Assembly: GCF_022374875.2 (NCBI RefSeq) | Contig: NZ_CP092428.2 | Span: forward strand, 1-64,000 | Length of the DNA stretch: 64,000 nucleotides | Direction of reading: 5' to 3' | DNA from: Mycolicibacterium rufum | Lineage (GTDB): Bacteria > Actinomycetota > Actinomycetes > Mycobacteriales > Mycobacteriaceae | Shown: positions 7,623-16,738 of the stretch, piece after piece | How positions within the stretch are numbered: the first letter of the stretch is position 1 | Layout: every line of letters begins with the position of its first letter | Program-made: the position numbers and the translations under genes | Notes under the pieces: generated by a model | The model's input: the letters and a program-made list of their open reading frames with translations, nothing else | Database searches by the model: none | What the model was told of the DNA's origin: nothing

Positions 7623-8855
7623 TCACCGTCCGCCGCTGAGCCTTCCTTGACGATAGCGCTGTTCATCGAAGGGTTGTTGGGTTCGCAGGAGTCGGTAGGC
7701 CAGGCGGCACGCGTGGCGGGCAAGGGCGACGCGTGCCTGGATCGGGGCCATGCCACGGGCGCGCAGTTGAGCATCGCGCTCGGCAAATGATGGTGAGTTT
7801 TGGGTCAGCCCCCAGGCCATCCCCATCAGTGCATCGCGGTGTTCGGCCAGTCCCTGTCGGGAGATCCGTCCGCGACGGTTGAGCGTCGCTGACTGGTAGA
7901 GCGCTGGTGCCAAACCCGTGGCGGAGTAGAGATGTTCAGCATCGGGGAAGCGGTCGATCGGGAGACTGTGCGCGGCGAAGGCGGCCGCGCGGATCGATGC
8001 GACACCGGGAAGGGTGGTCAGGATCTGACCGTCGGTGTCGGCGAGCAACGCCGCGATCTCGATGTCGAGAGCTTCGATGTCTGTTCGGAGCCGACGGTAT
8101 CGGCCCAGATCGCGGTTCAACCGTTGAGCGCGGTGCTCAGCATCGGCGGGCGGAGGCAGACATTCGCGCCACCGCTGCAGCCAGTAGTGGGCGGTGTTCG
8201 TCCTTAAGCGCCCCGGCGCCCGACACATCAGCGACCGTAATTGCGGGGGTCGTCCGGAAAACGCGGCCGCGCACGCCAGCACGGCTAGCCCCGTGGGCGT
8301 CTCCAGTGCCAGGGTTCGCCCGTGACCCACTGGTGCCGACAACCCGGGACACAGTGCGTTGAGCTGGTCGTGCAAGCGCTGCTGAGCGACTTTGCGGTCG
8401 GCCACCAACCCGCGACGATGCCGGACCGCGGCGCGCAACGCCTCCACCGAGGCCTGCTGGGCATAGCGTCGACCGCCGCCCTGGCGGGCCATGTACGTCA
8501 GCGCCGCGCAGTCACGATCGTCGGTCTTGTATCTGCCCGAACCCAACTGCATGCGTGCAGACTTCGTCTCCGATGGAGCGAATAGTCGTACTGAACCGGG
8601 ATGACGGCGTTCCAGTGCGGTGACCCACGGTCGGTGCAGGCTGCCCGTCGCCTCGATCGCGATTACCGGGGTATCAGGACCGTGCTTGTTCAGCGCCAAC
8701 TCCAGCTGGGAAAGGCCTGCTCGCGAGACCGGCAACGACATCGGATCAACCAGCGTTCCCGAGCCGTTGCTGATCCACACCCGATGAAATGCCTTGCCCG
8801 GATCTATCGCAACGATCACCGTCGCCGGATCAAGCGCAACGTCCAACACTGACAT
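7623..8855 (-). CDS. IS110 family transposase (DEDD recombinase)
   Basis: A 410-residue transposase. The N-terminal RuvC-like DEDD domain shows VIVAIDPGKAFHRVWI (first Asp), IAIEATGS (Glu) and YKTDDRDCAAL (the Asp pair). The C-terminal transposase_20 domain shows LTTLPGVASIRAAAFAAH and YSATGLAP and should hold the catalytic Ser. The start ATG at 8855 is preceded by a strong GGAGG-type ribosome-binding site. IS110 elements move without terminal repeats, guided by a structured bridge RNA encoded in a non-coding end of the element. The ORF is full length and looks intact, unlike its neighbours. Confidence 0.9.
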   Translation of the reverse strand: MSVLDVALDPATVIVAIDPGKAFHRVWISNGSGTLVDPMSLPVSRAGLSQLELALNKHGPDTPVIAIEATGSLHRPWVTALERRHPGSVRLFAPSETKSARMQLGSGRYKTDDRDCAALTYMARQGGGRRYAQQASVEALRAAVRHRRGLVADRKVAQQRLHDQLNALCPGLSAPVGHGRTLALETPTGLAVLACAAAFSGRPPQLRSLMCRAPGRLRTNTAHYWLQRWRECLPPPADAEHRAQRLNRDLGRYRRLRTDIEALDIEIAALLADTDGQILTTLPGVASIRAAAFAAHSLPIDRFPDAEHLYSATGLAPALYQSATLNRRGRISRQGLAEHRDALMGMAWGLTQNSPSFAERDAQLRARGMAPIQARVALARHACRLAYRLLRTQQPFDEQRYRQGRLSGGR

Positions 8856-8916
8856 GAGTAGCCTCCTCCGAACCGAACCTCCTACGAGAATCCGCCCAGT
8901 GACTACTCAAGGCCTA

Positions 8917-9699
8917 TCAGCCGCGCTGCAGGAGCACCGCGTCGCGCGGCGGGCGCACCGTTGTGGCGTCGAACCACACGGGCAGCGCGCAGACGCCGGC
9001 TGTGCGGGCCCGCCAGATGCGGTGCTGGCCAATCGTTTCGCGCTGGCCGTGACCGTTGGTGTAGACGCGCAGCGAGCCGCTGTAGCTCAGCAGCGCCAGC
9101 GTCAGTCGGGGGTCCGCCGCAGCGAGATCGGCGAACGGCGCGTGGTGGCGCGCGGCGTGGGCTTTGTCGGCGGTGTCGGCATTGGCCGGGGAGGGCTCGA
9201 GGAAGGCAGTGACTGCGGGCAGTACCACGGTCCAGTTTCCGGCGTGGACGTCGCAGGCTTGGCGGCGCGCGGAGATCGCGTCGTTGGTGAACAGTTCGCG
9301 GTAGCCGTCTTGCCCGGGGTGCTGACCGCGTGTGCGGAGCACAGCCTCAAGGGCAAGGGGACAGTTGGAGCGTGTGCCGTCTTGGAGGGGCCGCTCACCC
9401 ATCGTGTGGGGGTAGGGCAGCTCGGCGACGGGGGTCAGGTAGTAAGGCATGACGCGGGTGGTGGAGTTACGACGCCAGCAGCCTGGAGCGGCGCGTGACT
9501 TGCGCGGGGCCGCCGACCTCGAACGGGAGCACGTCGACTCGAAGTACTTCCCGGCCAACATGGGATCGTCGTAGCCCAAGTCGCCGTGCACGCGCTGCAG
9601 GGACTCCATGCCCAGCTCGCATGCCAGCCTGGCGGCTTGGTCGGCGGTGTGCGCGACGGCCGTCGCCTCGACTGGGGTCCGGACGGTGGCCACGAACAC
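8917..9699 (-). CDS. Degenerate hypothetical ORF
   Basis: A 260-residue frame with a GTG start. Residues 1-55 (for example AHTADQAARLACELGMESLQ, then GDLGYDDPMLAGKYFES) look like real protein. Residues 56-82 are Arg/Ser-rich and look out of frame, while another frame reads more naturally there, so an internal frameshift pair is likely. Later text (MPYYLTPVAELPYPHTM, and the region around LLSYSGSLRVYTNG) again looks coding. I recognise no family. Its end lies close to the IS110 transposase start, so part may belong to, or have been cut by, that element. Confidence 0.35.
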   Translation of the reverse strand: MFVATVRTPVEATAVAHTADQAARLACELGMESLQRVHGDLGYDDPMLAGKYFESTCSRSRSAAPRKSRAAPGCWRRNSTTRVMPYYLTPVAELPYPHTMGERPLQDGTRSNCPLALEAVLRTRGQHPGQDGYRELFTNDAISARRQACDVHAGNWTVVLPAVTAFLEPSPANADTADKAHAARHHAPFADLAAADPRLTLALLSYSGSLRVYTNGHGQRETIGQHRIWRARTAGVCALPVWFDATTVRPPRDAVLLQRG

Positions 9700-9718
9700 G
9701 GTTGTATGTCAGGTCTCT

Positions 9719-9910
9719 TTAAGACGCGAGCGCGTGAACGGGGCTGGCGGCGAATACGGCGTGGAGGTCGCGGCGGGCGTCGAGTTCGGAGTAGGGCTCG
9801 ATGGTGGCCACGCCGACGACGCGCGGCCTGGCCTCGTCCAGGGAGATCAACTCGAACGCTGTGTGAGCGGCGTTGAGCTGAGTGGGCCGGTGGTAGTTGT
9901 CCGACAACAC
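9719..9910 (-). pseudogene. Possible gene fragment upstream of the degenerate ORF
   Basis: A 63-residue frame (MLSDNYHRPTQLNAAHTAFE, then LDEARPRVVGVATIEPYSELDARRDLHAVF) of natural composition. It stops 20 bp before the next minus-strand frame and in a different phase. The two could be one former gene broken by a frameshift. No family is recognised. The stretch 9911-10144 beyond it shows no convincing gene. Confidence 0.3.
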
Positions 9911-10144
9911 CAGGTAGGTGTGCAGGCGTGTACATGGGTGCTCCCTGGATGAGTGATAGCGGTGTGCGGACCGGGCTGAGTTACGCGGCGGCAGCAGCCA
10001 GTGCCTACTCTGCTGCGCAGCTCTACTGGCGCGACTGGGCTAACGGTCAGGTAGTGCTGGGCAATCACCGGCGGTGGTGGCGGTGTCGGCTGGGGGCCGG
10101 CCGGGGGTGTCGCGGCAGTGTTCATCTGTCGTTCACTTGCCCGG

Positions 10145-10182
10145 TGATTCGATGAGTGTCAATATCGATGAATGTCGAATCA
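10145..10182. promoter_or_regulatory. arsR operator overlapping its own start codon
   Basis: Perfect 8-bp outer arms TGATTCGA (10145-10152) and TCGAATCA (10175-10182) enclose two near-direct copies of TCGATGA[G/A]TGTC. The arsR ATG at 10172 lies inside the dyad. This is the expected place for an autoregulatory ArsR site and suggests a leaderless or very short-leader transcript. Confidence 0.65.
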
Positions 10183-10546
10183 ACAGGACGGGCCGGCCGA
10201 CGCCTGCTGCGTGACGCCGCCGCTGCTGCGGGAGCCGCTCACTAAACCTGCAGCCGCCGAGATGGCCAAGAAGTTGAAGGCGCTCGCCGATCCGGTGCGG
10301 CTGCGGTTGTTCAGTGCGATCGCCAGTCATTCCGGTGGGGAGGCGTGCGTCTGTGACATCTCGGGCGGCATCGACGTCTCCCAACCCACGGTGTCGCATC
10401 ACCTCAAGGTGTTGCGCGCCGCCGGTTTGTTGACCTCCGAGCGTCGGGCGTCGTGGGTGTACTACGCCGTAGTCCCGGAGGCGCTGCGCGAGATCGCGGC
10501 GCTGCTGGATCTCGACGCGGCAGCGCTGGCAGGGGCGACGGCATGA
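10172..10546 (+). CDS. arsR: ArsR family arsenite-responsive repressor
   Basis: A 124-residue winged-helix repressor of the ars operon. The HTH is seen as VSQPTVSHHLKVLRAAGLL, preceded by EACVCDI with Cys59 and Cys61 in the recognition-helix region. An adjacent Cys pair, C12-C13, sits at the N terminus. This combination of N-terminal CC plus an alpha-3 Cys resembles the arsenite site described for Corynebacterium glutamicum ArsR and differs from the classical E. coli site. Arsenite binding should release the operator at 10145-10182. The stop overlaps the acr3 start (ATGA), so the genes are translationally coupled. Confidence 0.93.
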   Translation: MSNQQDGPADACCVTPPLLREPLTKPAAAEMAKKLKALADPVRLRLFSAIASHSGGEACVCDISGGIDVSQPTVSHHLKVLRAAGLLTSERRASWVYYAVVPEALREIAALLDLDAAALAGATA

Positions 10547-11655
10547 CCGACACGGTGGCGAGTACCTCAGCGCCGGTGGTGGGCAAGCTGTCCACCCTGG
10601 ACCGGTTCCTGCCGGTGTGGATTGGTGTCGCGATGGCCGCCGGGCTGCTGCTGGGGCGGTGGGTGCCGGGCATGAACGCGGCGCTGGACGGCGTGCAGAT
10701 CGATGGCATTTCGTTGCCGATCGCGCTCGGCCTGCTGATCATGATGTATCCGGTGCTGGCCAAGGTGCGCTACGACCGCCTCGACACCGTGACCGGCGAC
10801 CGCAAGCTGCTGCTCAGCTCACTGTTCTTGAACTGGGTGTTTGGGCCGGCATTGATGTTCGCTCTCGCCTGGCTGATGCTGCCGGACCTGCCCGAGTACC
10901 GGACCGGGCTGATCATCGTCGGCCTGGCCCGCTGCATCGCCATGGTCATCATCTGGAACGACCTGGCCTGCGGGGACCGCGAGGCCGCCGCCGTCCTGGT
11001 GGCGTTGAATTCGATATTCCAGGTCATCATGTTCGCGGTGTTGGGCTGGTTTTACCTGTCGGTGCTACCGGGCTGGCTCGGCCTGGAGCAGACCACCATC
11101 GACACCTCGCCGTGGCAGATCGCAAAGTCGGTGCTGATCTTCCTGGGCATCCCACTGTTGGCTGGCTACCTGTCACGGCGAGTGGGCGAGAAGGCCAAGG
11201 GCCGCGACTGGTACGAGTCGCAATTCCTGCCGCGGATCGGGCCGTGGGCGCTCTACGGGCTGCTGTTCACCATCGTCATTCTCTTTGCGCTGCAAGGCGA
11301 ACAGATCACCAGCCGCCCGCTCGACGTGGTGCGGATCGCGCTGCCCCTGCTGGTGTACTTCGCAATCATGTGGGGCGGCGGCTATCTGCTCGGCGCAGCG
11401 ATCGGCCTCGGTTACCAACGCACCACCACCTTGGCGTTCACCGCGGCGGGCAACAACTTCGAACTCGCCATCGCCGTGGCGATCGCCACCTACGGCGCCA
11501 CCTCCGGACAAGCCCTGGCCGGGGTGGTCGGCCCACTGATCGAAGTCCCGGTCCTGGTCGGGCTGGTGTACGTGTCACTGGCCTTGCGCCGACGCTTCCG
11601 CGACCAGGGCACTGTGCCCGTCGCTGTCAACCCGTCCACGACAAAGGAGTCGTAA
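10543..11655 (+). CDS. acr3: Acr3-type arsenite efflux permease
   Basis: A 370-residue inner-membrane protein with about ten hydrophobic helices. It exports arsenite driven by the proton gradient. The Acr3 (BASS superfamily) signature is plain: YPVLAKVRY, LFLNWVFGPALMFALAW and GLARCIAMVIIWNDLACGD, with the conserved Cys of the fourth helix, then AGNNFELAIAVAIA. The ATG at 10543 is chosen because it overlaps the arsR stop; the frame is open further upstream only inside arsR. The length is normal for Acr3. Confidence 0.95.
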   Translation: MTDTVASTSAPVVGKLSTLDRFLPVWIGVAMAAGLLLGRWVPGMNAALDGVQIDGISLPIALGLLIMMYPVLAKVRYDRLDTVTGDRKLLLSSLFLNWVFGPALMFALAWLMLPDLPEYRTGLIIVGLARCIAMVIIWNDLACGDREAAAVLVALNSIFQVIMFAVLGWFYLSVLPGWLGLEQTTIDTSPWQIAKSVLIFLGIPLLAGYLSRRVGEKAKGRDWYESQFLPRIGPWALYGLLFTIVILFALQGEQITSRPLDVVRIALPLLVYFAIMWGGGYLLGAAIGLGYQRTTTLAFTAAGNNFELAIAVAIATYGATSGQALAGVVGPLIEVPVLVGLVYVSLALRRRFRDQGTVPVAVNPSTTKES

Positions 11656-11659
11656 CACC

Positions 11660-12337
11660 ATGTCAATGTCTGATAGCCCCGCCGCCTTACGCCCGCACCG
11701 CGACCTGTCCATCGATCAGCAGCACGCGCTCAAGACTGCCGCTACCCGGTTGGAGCGCGACTTCGGCGACAGTTTCGGTGTCGAGACGATCGAACGGTTC
11801 CTGCACACGTCCTACGACCAGTTCGCCGGCCGCGCGTCGGTCCCCAATTTCCTTCCGCTGCTCGCCGAACGGTTCGCCCGCCAACGCCTGCACGCCTTGG
11901 CCCGGGTGGAAGGCAAGATCAGCGACGGCAAGCCCACGGTGCTGTTCCTGTGCACCCACAACGCCGGACGCTCCCAGATGGCCTTGGGCTTCTTCACCCA
12001 CTTCGCCGGCGACGACGCCGTCGCGTGGTCGGGCGGCTCCGAACCCGGCGACCGCATCAACCCGTCCGCGGTCGCGGCGATGGCCGAGGTCGGCATCGAC
12101 ATCACCGGCGAGTTCCCCAAGCCCTGGACCGATGAAATCGTCCAGGCCGCTGACGTGGTGGTCACCATGGGCTGCGGCGATGCCTGCCCCATTTTCCCCG
12201 GCAAGCGTTACGAGAACTGGGACCTGCCCGACCCGGAAGGTCAGGACGTTACCGCGGTACGGCCGATCCGCGACGACCTCGAAGAACGCGTCCGTCGGCT
12301 GCTCGCGGAACTCCACGTCACCGCACGCCAGAACTAA
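11660..12337 (+). CDS. arsC: Arsenate reductase, low-molecular-weight phosphatase type with N-terminal helical domain
   Basis: A 225-residue protein that reduces arsenate to arsenite for Acr3 export. Residues about 15-85 are an all-helical domain seen in actinobacterial reductases (TRLERDFGDSFGVETIERFL, then NFLPLLAERFARQRL). The catalytic domain follows with the P-loop CTHNAGRS (Cys98, Arg104), AWSGGSEPG, and the second-half motif DLPDPEGQD holding the general-acid Asp. It starts 5 bp after acr3. The thiol partner is probably mycothiol or thioredoxin, inferred from the host group. Confidence 0.92.
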   Translation: MSMSDSPAALRPHRDLSIDQQHALKTAATRLERDFGDSFGVETIERFLHTSYDQFAGRASVPNFLPLLAERFARQRLHALARVEGKISDGKPTVLFLCTHNAGRSQMALGFFTHFAGDDAVAWSGGSEPGDRINPSAVAAMAEVGIDITGEFPKPWTDEIVQAADVVVTMGCGDACPIFPGKRYENWDLPDPEGQDVTAVRPIRDDLEERVRRLLAELHVTARQN

Positions 12338-12352
12338 GGAGCCAGTACAACG

Positions 12353-12772
12353 ATGACTACCTCGTCGACACCGTCGGTGCTGTTCGTGTGCGTCAAGAAC
12401 GGCGGCAAATCGCAGATGGCCGCCGGGCTCATGCGCCACCTCGCCGGCGACACCGTGACCGTCTACTCCGCCGGCACCAAACCCGGTGGCGCGGTCAACG
12501 ACCTGTCCGCCCAAGCCCTGCTCGAGGTCGGCATCGACATCAGCGGTGAGCAGCCCAAGCCGGTGGACTACGAGCTGGCCCGCGACGTCGACCTGGTGGT
12601 CACGCTCGGTCGGGAAGCCCAACTCGATCCGCTGCCGGGCACCCGGGTGGAGAACTGGGACACCGACGAACCCTCCGAACGCGGTATCGACGGCCTCGAA
12701 CGTATGCGCCTGGTCCGCGACGACATCGCCGTCCGCGTGCAACGCCTGCACACCACGCTCACCGACGCCTGA
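12353..12772 (+). CDS. arsC: Arsenate-mycothiol transferase / low-molecular-weight phosphatase family
   Basis: A 139-residue single-domain protein of the low-molecular-weight phosphatase fold. Its P-loop reads CVKNGGKS, with Lys19 where most family members have Arg. As I recall, this variant also occurs in the corynebacterial ArsC1 enzymes, which transfer mycothiol to arsenate. The rest ([21 protein letters not shown]) fits the fold. It lies 15 bp downstream of the longer arsC. The two reductase types may act in sequence or on different thiols. Confidence 0.85.
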   Translation: MTTSSTPSVLFVCVKNGGKSQMAAGLMRHLAGDTVTVYSAGTKPGGAVNDLSAQALLEVGIDISGEQPKPVDYELARDVDLVVTLGREAQLDPLPGTRVENWDTDEPSERGIDGLERMRLVRDDIAVRVQRLHTTLTDA

Positions 12773-12844
12773 CACCAACCCCGCTCTCACGCTGCAGCGC
12801 AGCAGCACAACCCTTCCCACTCGATACACCGAGGAGACTTCGTC

Positions 12845-14284
12845 ATGCCCGCACGCCATATCGTCGCCATCGGCGGCAGCGACGCCGGAATAAGCGCCGC
12901 TCTGCGCATCTGTGAACTCGACCCCAGCACCGAGGTCACCGTCGTCGTCGCCGACGCCTACCCCAATTTTTCCATCTGCGGCATCCCCTACTACGTCTCC
13001 GGGGAGGTCACGCACTGGACCAACCTGGCCCACCGCACCGCTGATGACCTAGCCGCCACCGGCATGCGGGTCCTCACCGACACCCGCGCCACCAGAATTA
13101 ACGTCGGCGAGCACACCCTCGACGTCCTCGACCCCACCGGGGCGCCCACTGAACTGTCCTATGACGCCCTGATCGTGGGCACCGGCGCCGTCAGTGCCCG
13201 CCCACCGATCACCGGTTTGACCGGACCGGACGCCCTCGGCCCCAAAGATGGCGTGCACCTGCTGCATTCGATGGGCGACACCTTCGCCGTCATGGAGTCC
13301 CTGGAGCAACGCCAACCGGCCACCGCGGTCATCATCGGCGCCGGCTACATCGGTCTGGAGATGGCCGAAGGACTCACCACCCGCGGTATCGCCGTCACGC
13401 AGATCGAGGCGCTACCCGAAGTACTGCCGACCGTCGATCCCGAGCTGGGCGCCCTGGTCCATGACGAACTGGAACGCCACGGCGTGCAGGTCCTCACCAA
13501 CACCACCGTCTCCGCCGTCACCCGCACCGCCAACGGCGCGCTCACCGTGACCGCTCATCGTGATGGCGAAACCCTGCATCAGACAGTTGATTTCGTTCTC
13601 GTCGTGGTCGGCGTGAAGGCTGATGTGGAGCTGGCCGCCGATGCCGGCGCCGAACTCGGGATCAAGGGCGCGATCGCCGTGGATGAGGCGATGCGCACCA
13701 CCCTGTCGGATGTGTTCGCCGCCGGGGATTGCGTGCACACCCACCACCGCCTCCTCGGCGTGACCTGGCTGCCGCTGGGCACCACTGCCCACAAGCAGGG
13801 CCGCGTCGCCGGGGAGAACGCCCTCGGCGGCGACGCCCGCTTCGCCGGCAGCCTCGGCACCCAGGTGGTCAAGGTATTCGACCTGGTGGCCGCCCGCACC
13901 GGGCTGCGTGACCACGAAGTGCTGGCCGCAGACCGCGGATGGACACTAGCCACCATCGCTGCCACACCCGATGACCACAAGGCGTACTACCCGGGTGCGA
14001 CCCCGATTCACATCCGGATCACTGGCGATGAACGCACCGGTCGACTGCTGGGGGCCCAACTCGTCGGTCACCGCAGTGCAGAGGTGTCCAAGCGGGTCGA
14101 CACCTACGCCGCCGCGCTGTTCCACGAGATGAGCGTCGAGGGCTTCTCCGAGCTGGACCTGTCCTACACCCCGCCGCTGGGATCACCCTGGGATGCCACG
14201 CAAATGGCCACCCAGACCTGGGCGCGCCAACTCCGGGCGAAAGGCGTTCAGCTGACCTCGGAGGATCACCCAACACGGGTGTAG
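12845..14284 (+). CDS. FAD-dependent pyridine nucleotide-disulfide oxidoreductase (CoA-disulfide reductase/NADH oxidase type)
   Basis: A 479-residue flavoprotein. The FAD Rossmann motif is near residues 7-18 (AIGGSDAGISAAL), a single conserved Cys45 sits in NFSICGIPYYVSG, the NAD(P)H motif is IIGAGYIGLEMAEGL, and the second FAD motif is DVFAAGDC. A C-terminal dimerisation domain follows. The single-Cys pattern is that of CoA-disulfide reductases, NADH oxidases and related enzymes, not of thioredoxin reductase (CxxC). Its position as last ars gene suggests it recycles the thiol or disulfide produced by arsenate reduction; this is inference. It follows the small arsC by 72 bp. Confidence 0.82.
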   Translation: MPARHIVAIGGSDAGISAALRICELDPSTEVTVVVADAYPNFSICGIPYYVSGEVTHWTNLAHRTADDLAATGMRVLTDTRATRINVGEHTLDVLDPTGAPTELSYDALIVGTGAVSARPPITGLTGPDALGPKDGVHLLHSMGDTFAVMESLEQRQPATAVIIGAGYIGLEMAEGLTTRGIAVTQIEALPEVLPTVDPELGALVHDELERHGVQVLTNTTVSAVTRTANGALTVTAHRDGETLHQTVDFVLVVVGVKADVELAADAGAELGIKGAIAVDEAMRTTLSDVFAAGDCVHTHHRLLGVTWLPLGTTAHKQGRVAGENALGGDARFAGSLGTQVVKVFDLVAARTGLRDHEVLAADRGWTLATIAATPDDHKAYYPGATPIHIRITGDERTGRLLGAQLVGHRSAEVSKRVDTYAAALFHEMSVEGFSELDLSYTPPLGSPWDATQMATQTWARQLRAKGVQLTSEDHPTRV

Positions 14285-14304
14285 CCGTGCAATCGGCTAC
14301 ACCC
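14277..14304 (+). terminator. Strong hairpin at the end of the ars operon
   Basis: An 11-bp perfect stem (GGGTGTAGCCG and CGGCTACACCC) with a 6-base loop, overlapping the stop codon of the oxidoreductase gene. No U-tract follows; GC-rich actinobacterial terminators often lack one. The stretch 14305-14597 beyond it holds no recognisable gene and presumably the promoter of the next module. Confidence 0.65.
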
Positions 14305-14597
14305 CGACGATCGGGGCGGGGGTCTGAACCCGCGGCCTGGTGGCCACACCGGCCCCATGTTGCGAGGTCGCGCTCAAACAAGCGACTGCCGCGATGCTGA
14401 GGCGAAACCGCTTTTATCTGGGGGCGAGATCGTTTCCGCCGCTACGCCGCGCGCCTGAAGGACGCCGTCTTGGTTGCAACCGCTGAGCGTCTGACCAACG
14501 TGACGGTGCGGCGCGCAGTTGAAGTTCTTGGGGGTTACGTTTGGGTAAGTTGTCGGCAATCGGGGCTAGATTCAAGGCCGGAAAGCATTGGAAGGGG

Positions 14598-15281
14598 ATG
14601 ATGAAGAGCAACGCCACTCATGACGATGATCGGTTCACTCTGGGCATCCTAAACATGGCTGACGCAGCGCGTTTCCTGGCGATCAAGCGACAAACTTTTC
14701 ACCGTTGGGCAAAGGGTTACGAGCGTGGTGACGCGCTGATTCACGTGGTCGCAGCACCGGCCCGGAAAGCGAACGTGTCGTTCATTGCGCTCACCGAGGC
14801 TTACGTCCTAGAGGCGCTGCGTGATGCCGGAGTGCACATTCGGCGGATTCGGCCGGCGCTTGACGCGCTTCAGAAAGAGTTCGGCAGGGAGTACGTCCTC
14901 ACCGCTCCCAATCTTGCAACAGACGGTATCGACGTCCTTTGGGATTTTTCCAAGTCGAGGGCAGGCGCTGGCCTCATCGAGGCGCGTTCAGGCCAGAATG
15001 TGATCCGCGAGATTGTCCAGGACTACATCCAGTACATCTCCTGGGACGGTGGAGATGTCCCATATCAGCTTGAACTGAGGCAATGGGCACCCGCGAAGGT
15101 GGTCGTCGATCCCCGCTATGGGTTCGGCCAGCCGCGCTTTGGTACTGCGGGCCCGCGTGTGGCGGACGTCGCGGCGATGCTGAGGGCGGGGGAGCCGGGG
15201 GAGGTGGTTGCTGATGAGTTCGGAATCTCCCGCGAAGAAGTCCGAACCGCCGCACGCGTCCTCCTGGGCCGCGCCGCCTGA
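14598..15281 (+). CDS. VapB45-like antitoxin (DUF433 C-terminal domain)
   Basis: A 227-residue protein from ATG 14598 (an ATG-ATG pair, preceded by GAAGGGG). Residues about 15-45 form an N-terminal HTH-like segment (LNMADAARFLAIKRQTFHRW). The C terminus (VVVDPRYGFGQPRF, then RVADVAAMLRAGEPGEVVADEFGISREEVRTAARVLL) is a typical DUF433 domain with a second HTH. This two-part layout matches the antitoxins of the VapBC45 type. The toxin gene overlaps its last 68 bp. It should bind its own promoter and neutralise the PIN-like toxin. Confidence 0.75.
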   Translation: MMKSNATHDDDRFTLGILNMADAARFLAIKRQTFHRWAKGYERGDALIHVVAAPARKANVSFIALTEAYVLEALRDAGVHIRRIRPALDALQKEFGREYVLTAPNLATDGIDVLWDFSKSRAGAGLIEARSGQNVIREIVQDYIQYISWDGGDVPYQLELRQWAPAKVVVDPRYGFGQPRFGTAGPRVADVAAMLRAGEPGEVVADEFGISREEVRTAARVLLGRAA

Positions 15282-15810
15282 GTTTTACCTCGACGAGAAT
15301 CTCGCCGGTAAGACCCTGCGCCGCTCCATCGAGGCGTTTGGGTACAAAGTCCACACTCCACCAGAGTTGTACGGTTCACGCGCGGCGGCCCAGGGCACTG
15401 ACGATGCTGTGTGGCTGCGAGATGTCGGTCGTAGGCAGTGGGTCGCAATCGGCCGCGATACAACGATTTTGAAGACTCCGAGCGAATTGGCTGCGCTGAA
15501 GGCCGCCAAGATTCACATGTTCCTGTTTCCGGGCGAGGCGACGCGGGCCGCGTTGGTGGAGGCGGTGGCTGCAACGCTGCGCGATATCTGCACAGAAGCC
15601 ATGAGCGGTACGCCGGGTGTGTGCGGGTCCATGGTGGCAAGACACCTCGCCTCGAGCGCCTGTAGGACACGCGTCAACGTCGAAGCATGTGAAGCTCATC
15701 CGTCGGGCGACGCTATCCTTGGCGCCGGCCCGACAACGGTAAAGAGGACGCTGCTCTCAGTGTCAATTCGCCCGCCGAGGCTCTTGCTCTTGTGCGACCG
15801 TTGGTTCTAG
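15214..15810 (+). CDS. VapC45-like PIN domain toxin, C terminus frameshifted
   Basis: Starts at ATG 15214 within the antitoxin gene. Residues about 22-135 match the VapC45 PIN-like family: FYLDENLAGKTLRRSIEAFG (first acidic residues), GTDDAVWLRDVG (DD..W) and QWVAIGRDTTIL. After GTPGV near base 15618 the natural ending (RVHGGKTPRLERL, stop at 15665) is found in a different frame. The gene as sequenced instead runs 60 more unrelated residues to 15810. Loss of one base in the GTGTG[G]CGG run explains this. PIN catalytic residues lie before the break, so activity cannot be excluded. A sequencing error is the main alternative. Confidence 0.7.
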   Translation: MSSESPAKKSEPPHASSWAAPPEFYLDENLAGKTLRRSIEAFGYKVHTPPELYGSRAAAQGTDDAVWLRDVGRRQWVAIGRDTTILKTPSELAALKAAKIHMFLFPGEATRAALVEAVAATLRDICTEAMSGTPGVCGSMVARHLASSACRTRVNVEACEAHPSGDAILGAGPTTVKRTLLSVSIRPPRLLLLCDRWF

Positions 15811-16738
15811 ACCGCGCCTCCAATTGGCCGTAGCCACCGGGGTCGGCGTGACCACGTCTGGATTGTCACGCGGGCGAAAGCAAAGCAGTGGGGGCAACCG
15901 GACGTCACGTGTCCCGCCTCGTGAAGTCGCCGGATCTGTTCAAGTGCCAGACCCGGAGTATGTCCCACGCTGGGGGCATGGTTACTTCGTTCGTCCGGTA
16001 CGGCTATGTGCCGGTGATGTTGTTCGGTGTCAACGGTGCGGCAATTGCTCTGGCGCACGCGCCGTGGGCGGAGGTCTGGATGGCGGCCCTCATACTGATC
16101 GCGGTCGGCTTATCCTTCGCTGCGGAGCGAACGTTGCCCTATAGCGCAGAGTGGAACGAACCGATCGGCGACGGAGGCCGTGACTTCGCCCACGCGTTCA
16201 TCAATGAAACCTCGCTGCTATTGACAGTTCTCGTCGTGCCTTTGCTGGCGATGCTCAATCCCTTTAGCTCGTGGTGGCCCTCCTCGCTGCCGTTCGTGCT
16301 TCAGGTTCTTATCGCAATCGTGGTGACCGATGTCGGTGTGACGGCGGTACATGTGGCCAGTCACAGGGTGGGGTGGCTGTGGCGTTTTCACGCAGTCCAC
16401 CACAGCGTGAAACGCTTCTACGGCTTCAACGGTCTTATGAAGCATCCACTGCACGGGGCGCTGGAACTCGCAGCCGGCATTTTGCCGCTGCTCATCCTGG
16501 GCCTGCCGAAAGCGATCGCGGAGGTTCTCACGGTGGCTATTGCCGTTCAATTGCTGTTGCAGCACTCCAATGCCGACTACCGCGTCGGACCGCTACGTAA
16601 AGTACTCGCGCTCAACGAAGGTCACCGCTTCCACCATCTCAAGTGGGCTGGGATTGGTGACGTCAACTTCGGACTTTTCACCCTGGGATTGGATCACGCC
16701 CTCCGGACATTCTCCTTCGACTCCCAACGCCGGTTTAG

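Noticed and set aside
10617..12356. A 579-codon plus-strand frame across acr3 and arsC
   Set aside because: It is an out-of-frame shadow: Arg/Pro-rich text without motifs, while acr3 and arsC in other frames have clear family signatures.
11687..13033. A 448-codon minus-strand frame over the ars operon
   Set aside because: Antisense shadow of strongly coding plus-strand genes; Gly/Val/Asp-rich composition typical of reversed GC-rich codons.
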